Origin: Chloroflexota bacterium
Lineage (GTDB): Bacteria > Chloroflexota > Anaerolineae > Anaerolineales > Villigracilaceae
DNA length: 64,000 nucleotides
Reading direction: 5' to 3'
NCBI GenBank assembly: GCA_013112685.1
Contig: JABFGC010000002.1
Location: 1,808,902 to 1,872,901, forward strand
Part shown: piece after piece, positions 9,060-17,154 of the stretch
How the letters are laid out: each line of letters begins with the position of its first letter
How positions within the stretch are numbered: the stretch's first letter is position 1
The notes under the pieces: generated by a model
Seen by the model: the letters and a program-made list of their open reading frames with translations, nothing else
What the model was told of the DNA's origin: nothing
The model's database searches: none
Made by a program: the position numbers and the translations under genes

Positions 9060-9290
9060 GCTTGGGACGTGGATTGTTGGGTTTGAGTGGCAGCTACCGA
9101 TTCGGGTTTCGGTGCAAACTCGCACCATCCCAGATTAGGTTCCGCAGGTGTCCACATAACGCGGCGGGCTCTCGATTTCTTCCAGCGAAATCTGTCCCAT
9201 AGCGGCTGCCGGACAACCCAGACACTCACACCCCATCAGCGTCCCTGCGGCGGTATCACCTCTAGGATACGCCGATGCCACGTCCCAAGC
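9060..9290 (-). ncRNA. Candidate bridge RNA region of IS copy 2
   Basis: This 231-nt region is bounded by the 13-bp inverted repeat (9060-9072 and 9278-9290). CTACCGAT at 9094-9101 equals the element/attC junction at 7628-7635. ATAACGC at 9156-9162 contains the target bases beside the insertion point. The RNA is predicted from layout only. Confidence 0.5.
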
Positions 9291-9369
9291 AAGTTCATTC
9301 TAATAACGCTGACCGTTGGGTGGCTGCCTTCCACCAAAGGTATATGGCACACGTTATTCAAGTTAACAC

Positions 9370-9433
9370 TGATTGCCTAACAAAATCGCTCACCAAATAG
9401 CCGAGAATTCGGCTAATTTATGTAAGGCAATCA
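9370..9433. repeat. 64-nt nested inverted repeat, attC-like
   Basis: The outer arms TGATTGCCT (9370-9378) and AGGCAATCA (9425-9433) pair perfectly. The inner hairpin AGCCGA/TCGGCT lies at 9399-9414. GCCTAAC (9375-9381) resembles an R'' box, while GTAAGGC (9422-9428) is one base off an R' box. It could be a decayed short attC, a tiny transposon relic or a hairpin regulating the gene behind it. Confidence 0.4.
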
Positions 9434-9488
9434 AGGTTAATCAGAATAGTTGCCATCGGGTGCGCCCGCGAAAAGCGCAGGAGATATT

Positions 9489-10280
9489 ATGAAAACAAAT
9501 AAAACCAAATTCTTGGCGCTGATTTTAATGACAAGCATTTTGCTTTCAGGCTGTGGGGCTGGTCAATTTTTTGGACCAACACTCACGCCTACTTCAACAC
9601 CTACACTTACACCAACTTTTACTCCCACTTCAACATCAACACCTACACCAACCTTTACTCCTACCTTTACGCCTACGCCTACCGTTGCGCCGCCATTGTC
9701 CGCAATTGACTATCTCATTAATCCTGTCATTGACCGCATTGACACATTTGAAAGTTCCAATGCGCCCGCTTGGGATTTAACCGCTGGACATATTGAAAAT
9801 GGCGCATTAGTAGTTACTGGCGATGGTAACTGGAACGGTCTTATGATTAAACGCCAATTTCTAGAAGGTCAGGGGGTTGTATTCAGTTACAAGATGGAAA
9901 AGGGAAGGGAATGGTCTCCCTATTTTTATAATGGTGTTGGATGGGGAACATCCGAATACCTTCAACTTGGTATCTTTGACCCTGGATACCCCCGACTTGA
10001 CATCTACAAAGGAAAAAACCTTGTTGCGGCAAATAATCTCAAAGGTAATTTCCGTCCCAAATTAGATACTTGGTATCAGGTTATGATGGTTTTAGGTAAT
10101 GACGCTCATTTCCTTGTTGTAATTTCCGACCCGTCAGACCCGACTCGTTCTATTGTTTATCAAGAAATTTACGATACGGAGTGGGCTGGCATATCGTGGT
10201 ATTTCAGAATAATTGTAAATCAGGCAGTTCTTAAAGTTGATGACTTTATGGAAGTTTCATTTTCTGATATAAAAAAGTAG
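9489..10280 (+). CDS. Cassette gene: lipoprotein with Thr/Pro linker and beta-sandwich-like domain
   Basis: ATG 9489 is chosen because AGGAG lies 6-10 nt upstream and a lipoprotein signal follows (LLSGC at residues 18-22). Then comes a 40-residue linker built from TPT/TFTP repeats, a cell-surface spacer common in Anaerolineae. The C-terminal 190 residues (GDGNWNGLMIKRQF, then FDPGYPRLDIYKG and DTWYQVMM) resemble a concanavalin-like/DUF1080-type beta-sandwich binding domain. The ligand is unknown. It is the single gene of cassette 7. Confidence 0.7.
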   Translation: MKTNKTKFLALILMTSILLSGCGAGQFFGPTLTPTSTPTLTPTFTPTSTSTPTPTFTPTFTPTPTVAPPLSAIDYLINPVIDRIDTFESSNAPAWDLTAGHIENGALVVTGDGNWNGLMIKRQFLEGQGVVFSYKMEKGREWSPYFYNGVGWGTSEYLQLGIFDPGYPRLDIYKGKNLVAANNLKGNFRPKLDTWYQVMMVLGNDAHFLVVISDPSDPTRSIVYQEIYDTEWAGISWYFRIIVNQAVLKVDDFMEVSFSDIKK

Positions 10281-10300
10281 AGTCTTCAACCGAAAAGCCA

Positions 10301-10428
10301 CCCAACAAAGCGTGCAGTGGATGGTGGGGATTCTGCGCGATTTACAAGCATTTTTCTGGTTTCGGGCTTTTCCTGCTCTCAGGCATTATCCCAGCCCGCC
10401 CCACCACCACTAACGCTCGCTGTTAGCC
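10301..10428 (+). other. attC site 8
   Basis: R'' is ACCCAAC (10301-10307) and R' is GTTAGCC (10422-10428). Its left arm is GTGCAGTGGATGGTGGGG, paired with the right-arm CCCCACCACCACTAACGC. Confidence 0.92.
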
Positions 10429-10462
10429 GGGCAAATAATCAGGAATCGATATGCGCTTACTA

Positions 10463-11551
10463 TTGAACTTTGACAAAATAATGATACAACCATGATTTTG
10501 CGGCATAATGCTCGGCATGAGACCATATGGCGCAAGCAAACAACTTGATATGCGACGTCAAAAAGCGTTAAGGCTACTGAAACGAGGCAAGTCGGTTGCC
10601 CAAGTGGCTGCTCAGGTGGGTGTTACCCGCTGTAGTGTCTACCGTTGGCGTCGAGAAAAACGAGTAGAGCGGAAAAACACCCGACCGCCTGGCAAGCCAG
10701 CGTATGTGTCAAGCGAGCAAATCAATCAGTTGAAGGAAGAACTCTTGCAAGGCGCCTACGCTCATGGATACAGCGAAGATTATTGGAACTTGGATCGCAT
10801 TGGACATCTCATCTGGGATCTGTTTGGGATCCGCTACACGCCCAGCGGTGTCTGGCGGTCGCTGGATCGCATGAATTGGAGTTGGCAAAAAGTACAACGC
10901 CTAGCCATCCAACGCAACGATGAAGCGATTGCAAAGCTGGAAACGGTATGGCTGGCCACGGATAAAAAAAGTGGCGGGCTCTGAGCGCTACGCTGGTGTT
11001 AATAGATGAAGCAGGTTTCACGCTGGTATCGCCACTCAAGCGGACTTGGGCCCCGCGTGGACAGACGCCGACCGCCCGCACCAGTTTGGATCATCATCAG
11101 CATCTGAATCTGTTTGGCGCTCTGTTGGTTAGTCCAAGGTTGCGAAAGATTCGATTAAGCACACGCTCCTTTCAATGTAACCTTCGCTCCGAACACACCA
11201 TTCTCTTTTGGAAACAATTGTTGCGCTTGATCCCGGTACCATTGTGCTCGTTTGGGATCGTCACAAAATTCACGTGTCTCCGACAACGGCAGAGTTCCTC
11301 CAAAAATATCCTCGCGTTCATGTCTTTCATTTTCCAACTTGTGCGCCTGAATTGAATGCCGTGGAATTCGTCTGGACGCAAATTCATGAACACAGCGCCA
11401 GCTTTGCACCTCATAACATGCAGGAACTCACTACTCGTATCCATGCCGGAGTTGCTCGAACAAGAACATCCAAGAAACGGCTCTTGGCTTGCTTGAAAAG
11501 TTCAGATCTTTCTTGGAAGTAATTTTGTAACATTAATTTGTCAAATTTCAA
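10463..11551 (+). mobile_element. IS630-family insertion sequence with TA duplication
   Basis: This 1089-bp element is flanked by TA at 10461-10462 and 11552-11553, the IS630/Tc1 target. Its ends are inverted repeats: TTGAACTTTGACAAAATAAT at the left against TTGAAATTTGACAAATTAAT read inward from the right. Clean ends and an intact duplication point to a fairly recent insertion. Confidence 0.9.
10508..11520 (+). pseudogene. IS630-family DDE transposase, split over three frames
   Basis: The first segment (10508-10984) has a helix-turn-helix (VAQVAAQVGVTRCSVYRW) and a second HTH. The second carries the first catalytic Asp in LIDEAGF near 10996. The third (from about 11208) carries VWDRHKIH and PELNAVEFVW, the second Asp and the Glu. 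The first shift sits at an A7 run (10965-10971), which could be a programmed slip site. The second lies near 11200-11240 with no obvious slippery sequence. It is either inactive or affected by assembly indels. Confidence 0.85.
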
Positions 11552-12782
11552 TAATTCTTTCTGACTCAATAGAGAGCAAGCAAAGTTACGGAAAAAACGA
11601 ATACGTTCCACCGTACGATATTCATTTGGATGTCGGGGATCCGAATAAAATTGAAAATCTTACTTATAGTTTGTTTGATTATGATGTTTCGATCATTCAC
11701 ATAGAAAAGCCGCGAAATCATACGATTGGTTATTATCATAATATTCCGAAGATATCAGAAGATGCCAGGACCGCTATTGAAAATGGCCGCACAGTTATTT
11801 GTATTCCGGAGTCAAGCAATTTCACTGCAAGGAGTGGAAATGAGTATGGCGCAACAGTTTATGATTGGTTGAAGAATTTTCACATTGAACTAAGGGATAA
11901 TATTGGGCACGATATCCGTCCTTCAGGCTCGGGAATGTCACAACCAGTAAAGAACTATCTAAGACATTGTTCGGAATATCATCAGATTGTATTAAGCTCT
12001 GAAACTGAAAAAGCGCGCCAACTAGCCGTTGTTGGTGATACAGACATCGTGGTTGGCATGGAATTTCAAATTAGTAAAGGCGTTTTCGTAATACTACCTC
12101 CCCCAAGCATACAGAAAGATTCGTATCAGAATATCATGTATGACATCGAACATTTGGCTCGTAGATACTTTGAACGAGCACAGCGAAGGATTCCTGTCAT
12201 AGATGCGCCCGATTGGCTTTCAGGCTATTTGGTTAAGCGTGCTGCTGAATTAGGCTCTCAAATTGAAAAGCTTCGTGAGGAGAAATCTGTTTTCGACAGG
12301 ATAGCATATGTGCTCTATGGGAGTGGAGATGAATTAGAAGAATGTGTTGCCTTATTATTAGAGCACATCGGACTCAAAGTTGATCGCCAACCTCGCGGTG
12401 CAAATATTGATTTGAAGGCCAATAACGCGAAGTTAGGTGTCAGGTTCGCGATCGAAGTCACGGGCACAAAAGGAATAATTAGAAAAGACAGTAATAAAAT
12501 TTCTCAGGTATGGCAGCATATTCATGAAATTCAAGGTACAGAAGGTACTAAAGACAAAATCGTAATTGTTGCCAATACTGAGTGCCATCTTCCCCCCAAT
12601 CAAAGGAGTCAAACAAGCTTTAGTTCAAATGTGGTTGACTTACTTGAAAGAAATGAAGTCCTATTAATTTCAACCTTGCAACTGTATACTCTTTGGAAGG
12701 CAATTTTCGATGGTGTAAAAAACGTAGAAGATGTTATCTTGCACTTATATGAAATATCCGGGTTGTATAAAGAGTAAAGCCC

Positions 12783-12912
12783 GGCTAACAATGCGTGCAC
12801 CCGACTTGGGGTACGCACCGCGTTTTTCAGGCAGTTTCCTGGCTTTGGCGGACTCCCGTTTCGAGGGCGCCTCCACCCTCCCACCCCAAGCGGGTAACGC
12901 AAGCCGTTAGCC
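12783..12912 (+). other. attC site 9
   Basis: R'' is GGCTAAC (12783-12789) and R' is GTTAGCC (12906-12912). The left arm is GCGTGCACCCGACTTGGGG, paired with CCCCAAGCGGGTAACGC. Confidence 0.93.
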
Positions 12913-12935
12913 TGCTAATCGCGAAGGGAAATCAA

Positions 12936-13190
12936 ATGAAATGTATTTGTTGCAATAATCAAGGTAAATATTCTGTCTTGCTTGCCGTTGGTTCTGATGG
13001 TAAGAGCGAATCACCACGCTACTATATTCCTAATCAAACTGTTCGAGCGTCGCTTCTACAAATGCCAGATATGATGGGCGAAGTTGTACACGAAGTATAT
13101 TTCTGTCATGATTGTATGCGAAAGGTAGAAGATAATCTTCGTGCAACCATCGCTTATTTGCAAACCGAAAACGCAAGCAAAGGAGAATAG
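12936..13190 (+). CDS. Cassette gene: small zinc-ribbon-like protein
   Basis: This 84-residue soluble protein has CICC at residues 3-6 and CHDC at 53-56, two Cys pairs spaced as in treble-clef or zinc-ribbon domains. ATG 12936 is preferred because the frame upstream lies inside attC. The next gene starts 3 nt after the stop, so the two form one operon-like cassette. Function is unknown. Confidence 0.6.
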   Translation: MKCICCNNQGKYSVLLAVGSDGKSESPRYYIPNQTVRASLLQMPDMMGEVVHEVYFCHDCMRKVEDNLRATIAYLQTENASKGE

Positions 13191-13193
13191 AGC

Positions 13194-13535
13194 ATGTCAT
13201 CAGATGAAGAATATTTACAGCAAATAAGGAACCTACTTTCTGGAATAACCTTGCCGCCCTGGGAAACTGGTAAAGAAAAAACTGGTGGATACATGGAAAT
13301 GCCCGTCGTTGCTCCTAAAGACCCAGAGAAGATTATGGCAATCGGATATATGATTTTTCCAATTCAAGGAGGACCCGTTGCATTCTCATTAATGGGAAGC
13401 CCTGAATTCTGCGGAAACCGTCAACCAGATACTGCTGAGCAAGCAATGCGAAATGCCGATTTTATTGCACAGGCTCCGAGTATGATCAGTTTCTTGCTCA
13501 ACTATATTGATACTCATGTCAAAAACGCAGGCTAA
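13194..13535 (+). CDS. Cassette gene: 113-residue hypothetical protein
   Basis: This unrecognised soluble protein starts 3 nt after the zinc-ribbon gene. Two GGAGAAT-like purine tracts at that junction can serve as a ribosome binding site. It has mixed alpha/beta composition, ends in a helix (AMRNADFIAQAPSMISFLLN) and has no membrane span or known motif. Its tail resembles small 'Ead/Ea22-like' phage proteins only superficially. Partnership with the preceding gene is inferred from spacing. Confidence 0.55.
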   Translation: MSSDEEYLQQIRNLLSGITLPPWETGKEKTGGYMEMPVVAPKDPEKIMAIGYMIFPIQGGPVAFSLMGSPEFCGNRQPDTAEQAMRNADFIAQAPSMISFLLNYIDTHVKNAG

Positions 13536-13643
13536 CACAGCGTGCAGTGGACAGGTGGGTACGCGCCGCGTTTTCAGGCATTTTTCTGGGCTTTGAGTTT
13601 TTTCCGTTTCGACAGCAAGTCTCCGCCCACCCACCTGCCACTA
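13530..13643 (+). other. attC site 10, left part (interrupted by IS copy 3)
   Basis: R'' is GGCTAAC (13530-13536). The site is broken after CCACTA (13643) and resumes at 15318 with TAACGCCCACC and R' GTTGGGC (15329-15335). The insertion point is homologous to that in site 7. Confidence 0.92.
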
Positions 13644-13804
13644 CCGATAACTTGCAGTGTCAAGATCATGAGAAGGAAAGTTTCTCATGGTCTTTTGTAT
13701 TCAAAGGGATTTCATAATTAGGGAAAGCTTCGCCACCCCCCGTCAGCCTCTGCGGTTGATCCGGGGTTGCAGATTCTTATTTCGGTTTTTCGTTCAAGCC
13801 CGCT

Positions 13805-15052
13805 TTAGCAGGTCAAGCCCAGTTCCTCCATGCGTGCAGGACTTCCGCTCTGGGTGCGATCCTTCTGGGCACATTCCTGCGTACAAAGCGAGTGATGTCG
13901 GTCTCAATGCCGAAGCTCATCAACGCATATTTGGCAAACTGCTTGTAGGTCAGTCCCGGGCGGACGTTTTCGTCCAGGCCCCACGCCAACACCAACATCT
14001 TGTACGCCAGGTCTTCTTCGCTCGCATGAATGTCGGTCTCTTCCTTCGTCAGCACGTGCCAGACCGCCACCAACAACTTCCGCGCGATCACCACAATCGC
14101 CTGGTTCGGTCGACGCATGCGGCGTAGATACTTCTCATATTGCTCCTTCCAATACGGCGAAATACGGATCGCTTGCCACGCCGCTTCCACCAGTGCCCAG
14201 CGCAATTCCTTGCGTCCACTTTTGGTAATGCGCTTCTCGATGTGTTCCTTGCCACTCTCATGAACGCCCGCTCCCAACCCCGCATAGCCCACCAGATGCT
14301 TGGCACTCGCAAAACGCTGGATGTCACCGATGGCAGACAGCACGATCATGCTCATCACCACCCCGAAGCCGGGTAGTTGTAACAGTCTCACCGCCTGCTT
14401 GCCCCACGGCTCCCGCAGGCATTGCCGCCCCAATTCTGCATCCACTTCCGCTTTGTGTTTGTCAATCTCCTCCAGCAGCACCAGTTCCTGCTGGATCTGC
14501 ATCTTCTCCAACCCACTCATCTGCTGTGCCTGCCACCGGGCTGCATCCTGCAAGCTTCCCTTTCGGCAGCAGGATGTTATGTCGATGCAGCAGACTTTGC
14601 AGCCGGTTGCGGATCATCGTGCTCGTTTTGACCAGCCGATTGCGATACGAGATCAGCCCACGCAACTCGCGCACTTCTACAGGCGGCACCCATACCTCCG
14701 GCACGATGTCCGCAATCAACAAGCGGATCAGCCGCTTGACATCTTCCTTGTCCGTCTTGACCCGCGCTTCGGCAATCTGCCTCACGGCTCCGGCATGCGC
14801 CACCACGGTGCGGGTGACCAGCGGCGCCACACTGTCGTAGATGTCCCAGACATTGGTGGTCGTCTCGATCACCACTGCATCCCCTTCCTGCAGGTTGGCG
14901 CTTGCCCATTCCCGAAACTTCGCCATGCTGATCCGGCGGGGCGGCATCACCCACTCCTGCTTCGCATTCTGTCCCCCCGCCAGCACATACTCCTTGTGAA
15001 TATCCAGGGCTATGTACCGCTCGATCTGTCTTGTATCTTCTGTTCCTTTCAT
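13805..15052 (-). CDS. IS110-family transposase, copy 3 (frameshifted)
   Basis: It starts at ATG 15052. The DEDD residues are visible (ALDIHKEY, VVIETTTN, KTDKEDVK), followed by Transposase_20. The frame shifts near 14555, as in copy 2, and again near the C-terminus (13830). Unlike copies 1 and 2 it has Leu before the catalytic Asp, the residue most IS110 proteins carry there. Confidence 0.88.
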
Positions 15053-15072
15053 GCTACACTCCTTATGTCTGT

Positions 15073-15304
15073 GCTTGGGACGTGGATTGTTGGGTTTGAG
15101 TGGCAGCTTACCGATTCGGGTTTCGGTGCAAACTCGCACCATCCCAGATTAGGTTCCGCAGGTGTCCACATAACGCGGCGGGCTCTCGATTTCTTCCAGC
15201 GAAATCTGTCCCATAGCGGCTGCCGGACAACCCAGACACTCACACCCCATCAGCGTCCCTGCGGCGGTATCACCTCTAGGATACGCCGATGCCACGTCCC
15301 AAGC
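15073..15304 (-). ncRNA. Candidate bridge RNA region of IS copy 3
   Basis: This 232-nt region is closed by GCTTGGGACGTGG (15073-15085) and its perfect complement (15292-15304). The donor-like segment TTACCGAT (15108-15115) has one extra T compared with copies 1 and 2. The target-like segment ATAACGC is at 15170-15176. Confidence 0.5.
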
Positions 15305-15398
15305 AAGTTCATTCTAATAACGCCCACCGTTGGGCGGTTGGCGTAATATGCCCTACAATAAGAGGGACAAGTAATATAAGTCCGCATTGAGGTGAGTG

Positions 15399-17126
15399 AT
15401 GTCTGATAAAGAGTCCGAGGATAAAGGTGGTTTGTCAGAATTTATAAAGAAATTTTGGCTACCTGTCGCAGGTTTTTTAGGTGCGGTCACGCTGGCATAC
15501 AATTTTTATCAATTATGGCTTGGGGATCAGAGGACAGTCACCATTATTACAGGTGGCACAGGATTATTGATTTTAGTAATTGTCCTAGCATGGATTGGCT
15601 TCAAAAACAAAACAGTGGAAGTAGATACAATCCTATACAAACAGGATCAGACTACAGCTAAGAAAGTTGTTGAAATACCTAGGTTTTCGCCAAAATATCG
15701 CAGTTTCGCACGTATTGGATTATTTATAGTTTTTGTCGGATTTATATCGAGTACATTTATTTTGATTCAACACAGGCAGGCAGTAAGAGCGGAACAACAA
15801 TATCAGTCCACCCAACAGGCACAAGCAACGCAAACAGCAGATTTTGTTTTGCAAATTCAGTCAACACAAAATGCTCAAACAACCCAACAAGCGCAAGAGG
15901 AATTAAAAGAAAAATTAGTAGTAGTTATTGCATCTTTCGATGGACCAGAAGAAGTCTATGGTTTACGGAATCAAATATTAGAGGAGCTAAATAAAGAGTA
16001 TTTAGAATCTGAAAACGTAAAAATCATTGCAATTCAGGATATTATTTCACCTGATACGGGGAGTAAGTACGCCCAAAACCTCGGAGAAGGTTATTACGCC
16101 GATCTAGTCATTTGGGGCTGGTATCGCCCGACTACTAATCCGAATATTACCATTCATGTTGAAAATTTATCCGCATCAGAAATTAAGTTTCTCAATAAAA
16201 GTGAAGTCTTTCAACCGTATGCATCTATCGCAGAGTTAGAGTCTTTTGAGATACAAAGCCAAATAGCAAATAGTTCAGTTAACTTATTTTCATTCTTGAA
16301 AGGACTTATAAATTATAAAAAGGGGGATTATCAATTAGCAATTGATTTATTTGAAGAAGTACTTTTAGAAAACAACGAACCCACTTTTGTTCAACCTTTC
16401 GATTTATATATGGCACTGGGAAATGCTTATCAAAAAAATAAGATACCAAAGAAATCGATTGAGTATTTTAGTCAAGCGATTGAGATTGACCCAAACTATT
16501 CTTTTGCATACAACAATCGCGGATTGGGGTATCAAGATTTAGCACAATACGATCAAGCTATCGAAGACTACAATAATGCTATAAAACTTAATCCAAATTT
16601 TCCAGCAGCCTATAACAATCGCGGCAATGCATATCTTTTCACAGATGAGTATGAATTGGCTATTCAAGATTACGATATATCGATTTCTCTCAACAGTGAT
16701 TTTACTAGCGCTTATACTTACAATAATAGAGGTAGTGCTTATGTCTTCTTAGGTCAGTTCAATCTTGCAGTTCAAGATTTTAATCGCGCCATTGAAATAT
16801 ACCCAGAATATATAAATCCTTATGGGAACAGAGGAACTTCATATTATTACTTAGGCGAATACGAACTTGCTATTAAAGATCTTAATTTTGTAATTGAGAA
16901 TGACCCAAATAATGTACTGGCTTATTACAACCTTGGTCTAATTTATATAAAGCTAGATGATCTTGATAAAGTATTTGAAAATTTAAACAAAGCAATTGAG
17001 ATTGATCCAAATTTTCCTCCTTCATATTATACGCGCGGAGCAGTCTACAAATTCCTTGGTAAAACCGCTGAAGCAGAAACTGATTTTGAAAAATACACAG
17101 AACTTACAGGACAAGAGGTACCGTGA
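15399..17126 (+). CDS. Cassette gene: membrane-anchored TPR protein
   Basis: ATG 15399 (GAGGTGAG upstream) gives 575 residues. Three transmembrane segments lie near 19-40, 47-68 and 104-125, then a Gln/Thr/Ala-rich coiled region (130-170). An alpha/beta domain at 175-280 (VVVIASFDGPEEV, then ADLVIWGWYRPT) recalls a periplasmic-binding or TolB-like N-domain. About seven tetratricopeptide repeats follow (310-570), recognisable by repeated AYNNRG, YDQAIEDYNNAI and NPNFP units. It is probably a protein-binding scaffold at the membrane. It is the sole gene of cassette 10. Confidence 0.8.
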   Translation: MSDKESEDKGGLSEFIKKFWLPVAGFLGAVTLAYNFYQLWLGDQRTVTIITGGTGLLILVIVLAWIGFKNKTVEVDTILYKQDQTTAKKVVEIPRFSPKYRSFARIGLFIVFVGFISSTFILIQHRQAVRAEQQYQSTQQAQATQTADFVLQIQSTQNAQTTQQAQEELKEKLVVVIASFDGPEEVYGLRNQILEELNKEYLESENVKIIAIQDIISPDTGSKYAQNLGEGYYADLVIWGWYRPTTNPNITIHVENLSASEIKFLNKSEVFQPYASIAELESFEIQSQIANSSVNLFSFLKGLINYKKGDYQLAIDLFEEVLLENNEPTFVQPFDLYMALGNAYQKNKIPKKSIEYFSQAIEIDPNYSFAYNNRGLGYQDLAQYDQAIEDYNNAIKLNPNFPAAYNNRGNAYLFTDEYELAIQDYDISISLNSDFTSAYTYNNRGSAYVFLGQFNLAVQDFNRAIEIYPEYINPYGNRGTSYYYLGEYELAIKDLNFVIENDPNNVLAYYNLGLIYIKLDDLDKVFENLNKAIEIDPNFPPSYYTRGAVYKFLGKTAEAETDFEKYTELTGQEVP

Positions 17127-17154
17127 TGTTATTTGCGCTACAATAATAAAGCCT

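Larger units (their letters stand above)
7631..9303 (-). mobile_element. IS110/IS1111-type element, copy 2, inserted in attC
   Basis: This 1673-bp element lies between TA (7629-7630) and TA (9304-9305) of the attC right arm. Sub-terminal inverted repeats AACTTGC (7636-7642) and GCAAGTT (9289-9295) lie a few bases inside each end, as in IS1111-group elements. There are no terminal inverted repeats. The transposase is on the minus strand, against the cassette genes. Insertion splits the attC so that it cannot fold. Confidence 0.92.
10451..12777 (+). pseudogene. Cassette gene: nuclease-like protein interrupted by IS630 after codon 4
   Basis: Removing 10463-11551 and one TA copy joins ATG CGC TTA CTA at 10451-10462 to ATT CTT TCT at 11554 in frame. 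The restored protein has 411 residues, starting MRLLILSDSIESKQSYGK, with AGGAA upstream of the ATG. The C-terminal part (about residues 285-345) has LEECVALLLEHIGLKVDRQP, then ANIDLKA and RFAIEVTGTKG, the D...(E)xT layout of restriction-endonuclease-like folds seen in type IV/Mrr-like effectors. The N-terminal 200 residues look like a Rossmann-like sensor domain. Without the start the gene may still be read from TTG 11626, but probably not efficiently. Confidence 0.75.
13644..15317 (-). mobile_element. IS110/IS1111-type element, copy 3, inserted in attC
   Basis: This 1674-bp element is nearly identical to copy 2, in the same orientation and at the same attC position. The flanking TA is at 13642-13643 and 15318-15319. 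Sub-terminal inverted repeats are AACTTGC (13649-13655) and GCAAGTT (15303-15309). Confidence 0.92.

Noticed and set aside
10965..10971. A7 run in the IS630 transposase as proof of programmed frameshifting
   Set aside because: A second break without a slippery site follows, and the assembly has many homopolymer indels; mentioned only as a possibility.
274..15346. Long + strand reading frames across the three IS copies (for example 14300-15346, 348 codons)
   Set aside because: They are antisense shadows of the DEDD transposase, kept open by GC-rich codon bias; no family match and same in every copy.
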